Of a DNA stretch of 14,488 nucleotides, positions 1 through 5,887 are shown in pieces. Within the stretch, counting starts at the first letter, position 1. Every line of letters starts with the position of its first letter. Origin of the DNA: an uncultured candidate division Zixibacteria bacterium (GTDB lineage: Bacteria; Zixibacteria; MSB-5A5; GN15; FEB-12). A model generated the notes under the pieces. It was not told where the DNA came from, made no database searches, and worked only from the letters and a program-made list of their open reading frames with translations. Both the position numbers and the translations under genes were made by a program. The DNA is taken from assembly GCA_913009765.1 (NCBI GenBank), contig CAJVYT010000060.1, positions 1-14,488 on the forward strand, read 5' to 3'.

Positions 1-44
1 CACCGAGATCTACACTCTATACCTCCACGACGCTCTTCCGATCT
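1..44. other. Illumina P5 / read-1 adapter remnant (artefact)
   Basis: The first 44 bases match the end of the Illumina universal (P5) adapter, starting CACCGAGATCTACAC and ending GACGCTCTTCCGATCT, with about three mismatches in the middle (TCTATACCTCC in place of TCTTTCCCTAC). This is untrimmed library adapter, not genome. True genomic sequence starts at base 45. It supplies the false C-terminus and stop codon of the minus-strand reading frame that runs off this end. Confidence 0.97.
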
Positions 45-1239
45 CACCCATTATTCCGATACTGGATTGTTTCCAAATATCTCGTCTCCATCGTAAAACC
101 GAATAGTTCGTGGTAGGGATAGTATCTTTCTTGGCTGTTTGTATACTCATCCCCCCTAATGTTGTGTTACCGGTTTTACCTAAAAGACGGACTCCCCCAA
201 GAATTGAAACAGTAGAACGATCCGGTGCCAGTCCTATACGACGGCTATAAAATGGTTGTATGCTGAAACCTAAACCAAAGTTAAAATAATCTCTTCCTTC
301 TAAGAAAAATTCACGTTTCTCGGGATAAAAAAGTGAAAAACGGGTTAGGTTTACCTGCTGACGGTCAGATTCCACTTGAGCAAAATCGGTATTGACTGTC
401 AGATTCAGCTTCATAGTGGGAGTAACTAAATAATTAAGATCCCCGCCGACATGACCGACAACATCATTACTTTTTCCCAACTCATGTTCAATTCCACTAA
501 GACCATAAGGTTTTAGCTCAACCAAAGTAACACCATTTATATCATGAATGCCCCGAAGAGTACCGGCACGTACAACCTGTTCTAATTCGGAATTACGAGA
601 CCACCCCTGCCATAATAATTGTTCTCGTTTGCGGCGAATATTCCTTTCAAAGTTAATACCCCATACCTGTTCACTATCGGAATTAAATTTCAAAGTTGAA
701 AAAGGAATTTCAAACTCGGCAAACCATCCTTTATCGGTAATCTTTGCCTTAACATTCCAGACGCCATTCCATGATTGATTGCTTTGCTGTCCATTGTTTT
801 GAATAAGTGCATCAAAGCGAGCTCCATTGGGATTGCTGACAAACAAATATCCGTTTCTTTGGTCGTGATATGTATCAATAATGATTGCAAAATCATCTTC
901 GGTATCAAAATCAAAGTCCCGTTTCATTTGTTGTGCTTCTATTTTATCAGATTCATTGTCGTAACACCATACGCCTATATAAAGGTTATTCTTATCATAA
1001 AGAATTGCAACTTCGGTACGTTCGCTTCCCGGTTGTCCCTCAAGCAATTCACGCTGAGTAAAATTTGAAATACGTGTCGCTTGCTGCCAGTCCGATTCCG
1101 TTAAATCACCGTCTAACTGTATAGATTGTGTAGTAGATGTAGCTGTAATCACATTTGGTTGAGAAACCTGTGCATAAGTAAATGATGTTGTCGTAAATAA
1201 AATTAACAGAACAAACAAAATTATAATTTTATTTTTCAT
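45..1239 (-). CDS. DUF5916 family exported protein with CBM9-like N-domain, truncated at contig end
   Basis: Exported, probably outer-membrane, protein; 398 genomic codons are present and the 3' part is missing. A signal peptide covers residues 1-23 (short basic start, hydrophobic core, cleavage likely at TYA/Q). Residues about 38-215 look like the CBM9-like beta-sandwich found at the start of this family (LDGDLTESDW at 42-51). The following part carries the family's hallmark segment, NTDFAQVESD at 283-292 and PEKREFFLEG at 306-315, which leads into a long C-terminal region predicted to be a beta-barrel. Family members are usually about 700-900 residues, so roughly half is missing. The frame stays open to base 10, but codons beyond base 45 are adapter. 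The ATG at 1239 has AAGAGG about 11 bases upstream. Function is not established; surface carbohydrate binding or transport is an inference from the N-domain. Confidence 0.88.
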
Positions 1240-1404
1240 TGCTCAAAAAACCTCTTTTCATCATGCTGTTTCAATCAACAATCGGATGATTATCAATCTG
1301 CGAATTGTTGACATCTTCGTGTGTTGTGTCAAGCAAGTTGTTGCACTTTGTGAAATGTCATCCATTAAACTTTATTTAGTAACAAAAAGCTCTTATATTT
1401 TATA

Positions 1405-1432
1405 ATATTACAATAATGAATAGCGTTGTCAA
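1405..1432 (-). promoter_or_regulatory. Candidate sigma-70-type promoter for the DUF5916 gene
   Basis: On the minus strand a perfect TTGACA (1432-1427) is followed after 16 bases by TAATAT (1410-1405), a 4/6 match to the -10 consensus, in very AT-rich sequence. Transcription would start near 1398, giving a leader of about 160 bases before the ATG at 1239. If the organism uses a Bacteroidota-type -33/-7 promoter, this match could be chance. Confidence 0.33.
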
Positions 1433-1498
1433 TTATTCCACTAAAACAATATATCACTATCTAAACTTATTGACTCCATTCGGAGTAACTAAAAAACT

Positions 1499-1518
1499 CT
1501 TTGACAAGCTCAGGTGAC
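1499..1518 (+). repeat. Possible degenerate copy of the CTTCGAC...CTCAG...TGAC repeat
   Basis: CTTTGACAAGCTCAGGTGAC resembles the element at 5680-5710 (CTTCGACTCCGCTCAGTATGAC) in its outer parts. It is short and could be chance, but elements of this kind are common dispersed intergenic repeats in bacteria. Confidence 0.35.
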
Positions 1519-1645
1519 CGATTGGCGGAACTGCTAAAGGCTTTCGCCCTACGAAATTATCTTAAAAGAGGGGAGATGACAATTATAAAAACATTTTTTC
1601 AATAATAACAATTCTCCTACGCACTATACCTGCGGACGCAGTTTT

Positions 1646-1670
1646 TGTAGGGTTCAGGCCTGCCTGAACC
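1646..1670 (+). repeat. Hairpin repeat family C, copy 1
   Basis: TGTAGGG leads into an 8-bp perfect stem, GGTTCAGG (1651-1658) with CCTGAACC (1663-1670), and a 4-base loop CCTG. It matches the reverse complement of 5645-5669 at 22 of 25 positions, and two of the three differences are a compensating pair in the stem. Confidence 0.8.
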
Positions 1671-1679
1671 TTTCTTTTA

Positions 1680-1704
1680 GGAACAGGCAGGCCAGTTCCC
1701 TACA
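1680..1704 (-). repeat. Hairpin repeat family C, copy 2, inverted next to copy 1
   Basis: This is an inverted copy of 1646-1670 only 9 bases away. Read on the minus strand it starts TGTAGGG and keeps the GGCCTGCCTG core, but the stem bases beside the core are exchanged on both sides (TTC/GAA replaced by AAC/GTT, with one mismatch). The two copies together could also fold into one long imperfect hairpin. Confidence 0.75.
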
Positions 1705-1733
1705 AAAGCAAATCATTGATTCTTTTGAACTAC

Positions 1734-1756
1734 TTTCCGGCGAAGCCGAAATCCAG
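1734..1756 (+). repeat. Palindromic element of the TTCC...GGAATCCAG type
   Basis: TTTCCGGC-GAA-GCCGAAATCCAG has an inner palindrome CGGC/GCCG and ends in ATCCAG like the element at 2230-2261. It is probably a degraded member of the same broad family, in the same orientation. Confidence 0.5.
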
Positions 1757-1892
1757 TGCTGTACTGTATTAATCGACTTCCTCAAATGGGTTCAGTCTCA
1801 TATAAAACATCTTTTTTTAGTCGTTTTTTCATGCTGTTTTTCGTTATAAACAAAACAGAGTTAGTGGGTTACAAGAAAATGGCTTTGTCTTT

Positions 1893-1915
1893 AAAAATGG
1901 CTTAAAGCCATTTTT
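1893..1915. terminator. Bidirectional terminator-like hairpin
   Basis: AAAAATGGC (1893-1901), loop TTAAA, GCCATTTTT (1907-1915) is a perfect 9-bp inverted repeat with an A-run before it and a T-run after it, as in a factor-independent terminator usable in either direction. No gene ends here in the present sequence. It may be a leftover from a lost gene or an insulator ahead of the restriction-modification gene. Confidence 0.45.
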
Positions 1916-1960
1916 GGTAATTTTTGTTGTAGTGTTTTTGTACACGCTAAAACCCCTGTT

Positions 1961-2089
1961 ATCTGTAACTCTCAATGTCATCCCAAACTTGGAGGCTGTG
2001 TCGCAATGGGCAATGTCTGTTCACAAACCCACTTTGTGGCTTCAGGAACAGACATAACATGGAATCTGTAACTCTCAATGTCATCCCAA
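1961..2089 (+). repeat. 26-bp perfect direct repeat enclosing a 43-base hairpin
   Basis: The same 26 bases, starting ATCTGTAACTCTC and ending TCATCCCAA, occur at 1961-1986 and 2064-2089. Between them, 2013-2055 forms a hairpin with perfect 10-bp arms (ATGTCTGTTC with GAACAGACAT) and a further inner stem ACAAA/TTTGT. The direct copies may be a duplication or a product of recombination between repeats. The second copy runs into the palindromic element at 2078-2119. Confidence 0.75.
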
Positions 2090-2119
2090 GCTTGATTTGG
2101 GATCCAACATTGTTGTTTT
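2078..2119 (+). repeat. Outer inverted repeat, left copy (family B)
   Basis: The element begins ATGTCATCCCAA and ends CCAACATTGTTGTTTT. It contains its own palindrome, ATCCCAA/TTGGGAT at 2083-2103. Its reverse complement occurs at 5711-5752 with 37 of 42 bases identical, on the other side of the restriction-modification gene. Confidence 0.8.
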
Positions 2120-2229
2120 TTCATATAGAATTAAGTTATTCATAGTATGCGGTGTGATGTGAAAGTGGGGTGAGGATGTAGGGTTTTTGTGTGACGAGGG
2201 GGCAGACGAGGGTTGTCTGTCATGCACAA

Positions 2230-2261
2230 TAATGTCATTCCCAACTTGATTGGGAATCCAG
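2230..2261 (+). repeat. Inner inverted repeat, left copy (family B')
   Basis: TAATGTCATTCCCA and TGGGAATCCAG enclose a short variable core. Perfect 8-bp arms ATTCCCAA/TTGGGAAT surround a 5-base loop. The reverse complement lies at 5588-5618 with the same 14- and 11-base flanks and a different core. It sits 51 bases before the restriction-modification start codon. Confidence 0.82.
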
Positions 2262-2312
2262 TGAAAATATTTGTTGATTATAACTCATTTAGTATGATTC
2301 TTATGAAATATT

Positions 2313-5300
2313 ATGATAAACAAATATCTAAAAGAAATATCCGATGCCGAACATAGAGGAGATGCCCGTGAAGAAAGTTATTATCCGTCTCTTAAATCAC
2401 TTATTGAATCTATCGGAAAGAAGAAAAAAGTCGTAGTAACAGTAAATCCGAAAAAAACAGAGGGTGGTAATCCTGATTTTCGGGTTTGGGATGGTAAACA
2501 AAAAATTACGGGATATATTGAAGCAAAAATACCCGGATCAAATCTAAGCAAAATTGAAGATACTGAACAACTGAAAAGATACTTTAAGGCTTTTCCAAAT
2601 GTAATTCTGACAAATTTTTATGAATTTTGGTTATATCGGGATGGTGAGTTAGTAGAAAAAGTTGAAATAGCGTTTCATTCTATAACTAAAAAAGTTAAAA
2701 CCAAACCACCTGTTAAAGATGAAAAAGAATTTGTAGAATTATTAGAAACTTTCTTTTTATACACTCAACCCAAAATATATAATGCTCAAGATTTAGCTCT
2801 GACATTAGCTAACAAAACACGTCATTTAGAAAGAATCGTATTAGAAATACTTGAAAGTGATATTGAAAAGAAATCTGATATTTACGGTTTTTATAACGCC
2901 TTTAAAGAGTATTTAATTTCTGATTTAGATATTAAACAATTCTCTGATTTATATGCTCAAACAATTACGTATGGTTTGTTTGCGGCACGTTCCAGAACAG
3001 ATGAAAAATTCAGTCGTAAACTCGCATTTGATAATATTCCGCACACTATTGGAATATTAAGAGACCTTTTTCAAAATATTTCTCTTGGAAACCCACTCAA
3101 AGAGATAGAATGGATTGTTGATGATATTTCATCTGTGTTAGCCATTGCTGATATAAACAAAATTATGGATACATTTTATATAGAGGGTAAGGGGAATGAC
3201 CCCATAATTTATTTCTACGAAACATTCTTAGCAGCTTATGACCCTCAATTAAGAAACAAAAGAGGTGTTTATTACACTCCCGAATCGGTCGTATCTTACA
3301 TCGTCCGTTCGGTAAATGAAATACTTAAAAATGATTTTGGGAAAAGTGACGGTTTGGCAGATACATCGGTAACATTGCTTGACCCTGCCGCCGGTACGCT
3401 CACTTTTATTGCTCACGCTTTTCATGTTGCAATGGAAGAGTTTAATAACAACCATGGTGCGGGTGAGAAAAACGGATTTATTAAAGAACATTTGCTGAAA
3501 AACTTTTATGCTTTTGAACTTATGATGGCACCGTATGCTATTGGACATTTGAAAATGGGTTTTGTATTAGATGAGTTTGGTTATAAACTAAAACAAGATG
3601 AACGGTTTAATCTTTATCTGACAAATACACTTGAAATGGAAGATTTACATACTATCAGTATTCCGGGGATTGGTAAATCACTATCTGAAGAGTCTCAAGA
3701 AGCCGGGAAGATAAAAAAAGAACAACCTGTTATGGTTATAATAGGCAACCCGCCTTACTCTGGACATTCATCAAATAAAAGCGAAAAAGTATATGAAGTA
3801 AAAAAGGGTGAAAGATATATCTCTCATTATGAAATAAATATTGAAAATAATCTCGGTGGATTAAAACCAATCATGAAAAAAGCATCAAAGACTTCTGATA
3901 AAAAGTTGAAAACATGGATTGGTGAACAAATAGAAAATTACAAAATAGTTGACGGTAACTGGCTTGGTGAGAAAAACCCTAAATGGCTTCAGGATGATTA
4001 TGTGAAATTTCTTAGATTTGCTCAATGGAAAATTGACCAAATCGGTGAAGGTGTTGTTGGTATGATTACAAATCACGGTTATTTAGATAACCCAACTTTT
4101 CGGGGGATGCGGCAATCATTGATGAATTCTTTTGACCAGATATATATTTTAGACTTACATGGTAATTATAATAAAAAAGAAAAAGCACCTGATGGTTCAA
4201 AAGATGAAAATGTTTTTGATATAAAACAAGGTGTGTCTGTTGTCTTTCTTGTGAAGAAAAAAGGATTAAAAAAGATTGTAAAAAAATCAGATTTGTTCGG
4301 ATTACGTGATTTAAAAAATTCATATCTTATTAAGCATGATATAAAAGATACAAAATGGAAAACATTAAAACCTACTTCTGACTCTTATCTCTTTAATCAT
4401 GTTGATCAAAAACTTAAACTAAGTTATGACAAATTCTATTCTTTGCCAGATTTGTTTCCAGTAAACTCGGTAGGTATTGTTACAGCAAGAGATAAGTTTG
4501 TAATTGATTTTGATAAAAAAGCACTCCGTGTAAGATTAAATTTATTAAAAGATACAAAAATTTCTGATGAGCTTATTTTAGAATCTTATTCTTTAAAAAA
4601 TACTAAAAGTTGGAAATTAGAAAATGTAAGAAAAATTATTAGTGATGACGATGATTTTGATGAGAATTTTTGTGATTTACTCTATCGTCCTTTTGACATT
4701 AGAAAAATTTATTATGCTGACTACTTGATTGAAAGAAGTCGCAAAGAAGTAATGCAACATATGCTCAAAGGAAATGTTGGGTTAATTGCACGAAGACAAA
4801 TGATTGGAGATAAAATAAATTATTTCTTTATCTCTGAAAATATTATCTCTGATGGAGTTATTAGATCAGACAACAAGGGTAGTGAATCACTTTTTCCTCT
4901 CTATATTTATCCTGATGAAGAGAAACATGATTTCTTTTCTGATACAGAAAAAGCAAAAGGGAAACAACCCAATATAAATAAAGATTTCTATAAAAAGCTC
5001 AAAGAAACTTTCAAGAAAAAACCAACACCCGAACAGATATTACATTATACGTATGCTGTTCTTTATTCCAATGAATACCGTAGAAAATATGCTGGATTTC
5101 TAAAAGTAGATTTTCCGAAAGTACCATTTACAACAGACTATGAATTATTTAAAAGTTTGTCTCAAATTGGTAAACAACTTACCGAGTTTCATCTCTTGAC
5201 ATCAAAAAAATTGGAAAAACCGATTTCTAAATTTCGACAAGAAGGTTCTAACAGATTAGGGAAAACAAAAAAAGATTGTCGAAATTATTCTGTTGAAGAA

Positions 5301-5543
5301 AACCGAGTTTACATAAATGAAGAAATGCAGTATTTTGATAATATAAAGCCAGAAGTTTGGGAGTATCAAATAGGCGGGTATCAGGTATTAGATAAATGGC
5401 TTGATAGTCATAAAGAAAGAATATTATCGCTTGAAGATATCCGACATTTCTGTAAAGTAGTCACAGCATTGTCTTTCACAATAGAATTGCAAACAGAAAT
5501 AGATGCATATTATTCACAAGTAGAAGCTTCAATTATAGAATAA
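2313..5543 (+). CDS. Single-chain restriction-modification enzyme, type IIG / type ISP-like (no helicase)
   Basis: A 1076-residue enzyme predicted to combine DNA cleavage and adenine-N6 methylation in one chain. The N-terminus has a PD-(D/E)XK nuclease signature: PD at 54-55, then E70-A71-K72, with EES at about 21-23 as a possible further metal ligand. A helical connector follows (about 125-310). The methyltransferase has GVYYTP at 318-323 (motif X region), DPAAGTLTF at 357-365 (motif I, AdoMet binding) and NPPY at 479-482 (motif IV, catalytic). The C-terminal third resembles the type ISP target-recognition and C-terminal region (YRPFD at 791-795, FPLYIYPDEE from about 861). Classical type ISP enzymes such as LlaGI are about 1,570 residues with a helicase; I see no Walker A motif between nuclease and methyltransferase, so this is the shorter helicase-free form. 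There is no clear ribosome binding site and no separate specificity, controller or methyltransferase gene. Repeats flank it on both sides. Confidence 0.88.
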   Translation: MINKYLKEISDAEHRGDAREESYYPSLKSLIESIGKKKKVVVTVNPKKTEGGNPDFRVWDGKQKITGYIEAKIPGSNLSKIEDTEQLKRYFKAFPNVILTNFYEFWLYRDGELVEKVEIAFHSITKKVKTKPPVKDEKEFVELLETFFLYTQPKIYNAQDLALTLANKTRHLERIVLEILESDIEKKSDIYGFYNAFKEYLISDLDIKQFSDLYAQTITYGLFAARSRTDEKFSRKLAFDNIPHTIGILRDLFQNISLGNPLKEIEWIVDDISSVLAIADINKIMDTFYIEGKGNDPIIYFYETFLAAYDPQLRNKRGVYYTPESVVSYIVRSVNEILKNDFGKSDGLADTSVTLLDPAAGTLTFIAHAFHVAMEEFNNNHGAGEKNGFIKEHLLKNFYAFELMMAPYAIGHLKMGFVLDEFGYKLKQDERFNLYLTNTLEMEDLHTISIPGIGKSLSEESQEAGKIKKEQPVMVIIGNPPYSGHSSNKSEKVYEVKKGERYISHYEINIENNLGGLKPIMKKASKTSDKKLKTWIGEQIENYKIVDGNWLGEKNPKWLQDDYVKFLRFAQWKIDQIGEGVVGMITNHGYLDNPTFRGMRQSLMNSFDQIYILDLHGNYNKKEKAPDGSKDENVFDIKQGVSVVFLVKKKGLKKIVKKSDLFGLRDLKNSYLIKHDIKDTKWKTLKPTSDSYLFNHVDQKLKLSYDKFYSLPDLFPVNSVGIVTARDKFVIDFDKKALRVRLNLLKDTKISDELILESYSLKNTKSWKLENVRKIISDDDDFDENFCDLLYRPFDIRKIYYADYLIERSRKEVMQHMLKGNVGLIARRQMIGDKINYFFISENIISDGVIRSDNKGSESLFPLYIYPDEEKHDFFSDTEKAKGKQPNINKDFYKKLKETFKKKPTPEQILHYTYAVLYSNEYRRKYAGFLKVDFPKVPFTTDYELFKSLSQIGKQLTEFHLLTSKKLEKPISKFRQEGSNRLGKTKKDCRNYSVEENRVYINEEMQYFDNIKPEVWEYQIGGYQVLDKWLDSHKERILSLEDIRHFCKVVTALSFTIELQTEIDAYYSQVEASIIE

Positions 5544-5556
5544 AAATCTACTGGAT

Positions 5557-5572
5557 ACCTGCGTCCGCAGGT
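5557..5572. repeat. Palindrome immediately after the restriction-modification gene
   Basis: ACCTGCG-TC-CGCAGGT is a perfect palindrome with 7-bp arms, 13 bases after the stop codon. CTGCGTCCGCAGGTA also occurs on the minus strand at about 1627-1641, left of the gene, so this too has an inverted partner. It may act as a weak transcription stop, but there is no T-run. Confidence 0.6.
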
Positions 5573-5587
5573 AAGGAGTTCAAAAGA

Positions 5588-5618
5588 CTGGATTCCCATT
5601 TTCATGGGAATGACATTA
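5588..5618 (-). repeat. Inner inverted repeat, right copy (family B')
   Basis: Reverse-complement partner of 2230-2261. CTGGATTCCCA and TGGGAATGACATTA are kept, and the core is different. The arms here are ATTCCCAT/ATGGGAAT with loop TTTC. The changed pair in the arms remains complementary. Confidence 0.82.
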
Positions 5619-5645
5619 GGGGAGTTGGGAATGACATTAGGGGAG
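5605..5645 (+). repeat. Two tandem 20-base copies with a 21-base period
   Basis: TGGGAATGACATTAGGGGAG occurs at 5605-5624 and again at 5626-5645. The unit is the tail of the B' element plus a few bases, so it probably arose by local duplication of the repeat edge. Confidence 0.85.
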
Positions 5646-5669
5646 GTTGAGGCATGCCTCAACCCTACA
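5645..5669 (-). repeat. Hairpin repeat family C, copy 3
   Basis: Perfect 8-bp stem GGTTGAGG (5645-5652) with CCTCAACC (5657-5664), loop CATG, followed by CTACA. Its reverse complement is 22/25 identical to 1646-1670. The stem differs by a swapped C-G pair that preserves pairing. Confidence 0.8.
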
Positions 5670-5679
5670 ACATGTAACG

Positions 5680-5710
5680 CATACTTCGACTCCGCTCAGT
5701 ATGACAGATT
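5680..5710 (+). repeat. Dispersed repeat family A, intergenic copy
   Basis: CATACTTCGACTCCGCTCAG followed by TATGACAGATT. The same element, with 8 extra bases in the middle, is found at 5908-5947 inside the start of the DUF4159 gene. The first 20 bases match 18/20 and the last 11 match 10/11. Confidence 0.8.
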
Positions 5711-5752
5711 AAAACAACAATGTTGGGTTCCCAATCAAGTTGGGGATGACAT
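5711..5752 (-). repeat. Outer inverted repeat, right copy (family B)
   Basis: Reverse-complement partner of 2078-2119 (37/42 identical, including the unbroken CCAACATTGTTGTTTT end). With the left copy it brackets a segment of about 3.7 kb that contains only the restriction-modification gene and smaller repeats. Confidence 0.8.
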
Positions 5753-5887
5753 CGGGGATGGTAGTTATTTTCAACAAAGACACCCCCCAACATAGACAGG
5801 GCAATGTCCTGTTGGTACAATTCAAAAAAAGTATAAATAATCTAAATTAATTCATCAAAAATCAGACTTTATGTGTATATTATATAT

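Larger units (their letters stand above)
1240..2312. other. Repeat-rich intergenic region, left of the restriction-modification gene
   Basis: I find no convincing gene here. Bases 1240-1490 are plain AT-rich sequence with the candidate promoter. From about 1499 onward it is a patchwork of short dispersed repeats and hairpins (1499-1518, 1646-1704, 1734-1756, 1893-1915, 1961-2119, 2230-2261), several with inverted partners in 5544-5760. Nothing resembling a tRNA or a CRISPR array was seen. Bases 2120-2229 hold nothing recognisable. Confidence 0.75.
1646..5752. mobile_element. Possible restriction-modification cassette bracketed by nested inverted repeats
   Basis: Three repeat families occur on both sides of the restriction-modification gene in opposite orientation: C (1646-1670 and 5645-5669), B (2078-2119 and 5711-5752) and B' (2230-2261 and 5588-5618). 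The gene between them is functionally unrelated to its neighbours. No transposase, integrase or target-site duplication is visible. Alternatives are that these are simply dispersed genomic repeats that gathered around a tolerant site, or that recombination between repeats brought in the gene. The exact borders are uncertain. Confidence 0.35.
5544..5887. other. Repeat-rich intergenic region, right of the restriction-modification gene
   Basis: No real gene is seen. In order the stretch holds a hairpin (5557-5572), the inner inverted repeat (5588-5618), a 21-base tandem repeat (5605-5645), an inverted family C hairpin (5645-5669), an A-family element (5680-5710), the outer inverted repeat (5711-5752) and a small GC-rich hairpin near 5787-5815. 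From 5818 to 5887 it is AT-rich leader sequence before the DUF4159 start codon, presumably containing that operon's promoter, which I could not pin down. Confidence 0.75.

Noticed and set aside
548..1068. Plus-strand and alternative minus-strand frames inside the DUF5916 gene
   Set aside because: The DUF5916 frame has clear family motifs throughout; the others are out-of-frame shadows.
1961..2261. Possible CRISPR-like array from repeated ATGTCATCCC/ATGTCATTCCC units
   Set aside because: Spacing is irregular, units diverge and occur in both orientations, and no cas genes are present; they fit dispersed palindromic repeats.
1240..2312. tRNA, rRNA, riboswitch or phage attachment site in the long gap
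   Set aside because: I looked for cloverleaf-like arms, conserved RNA cores and integrase-associated repeats and saw none; the structured parts are explained by repeat hairpins.
5604..5795. 63-codon plus-strand frame starting MGMTLGELGMTLGE
   Set aside because: It lies wholly within the repeat cluster; the repeating peptide is just the 21-base tandem repeat translated. It has no ribosome binding site or recognisable protein features.
5873..5887. GTG start five codons upstream for the DUF4159 gene
   Set aside because: It would add YIIYM-type residues before the basic start of the signal peptide and has no ribosome binding site; the ATG at 5888 gives a normal signal peptide.
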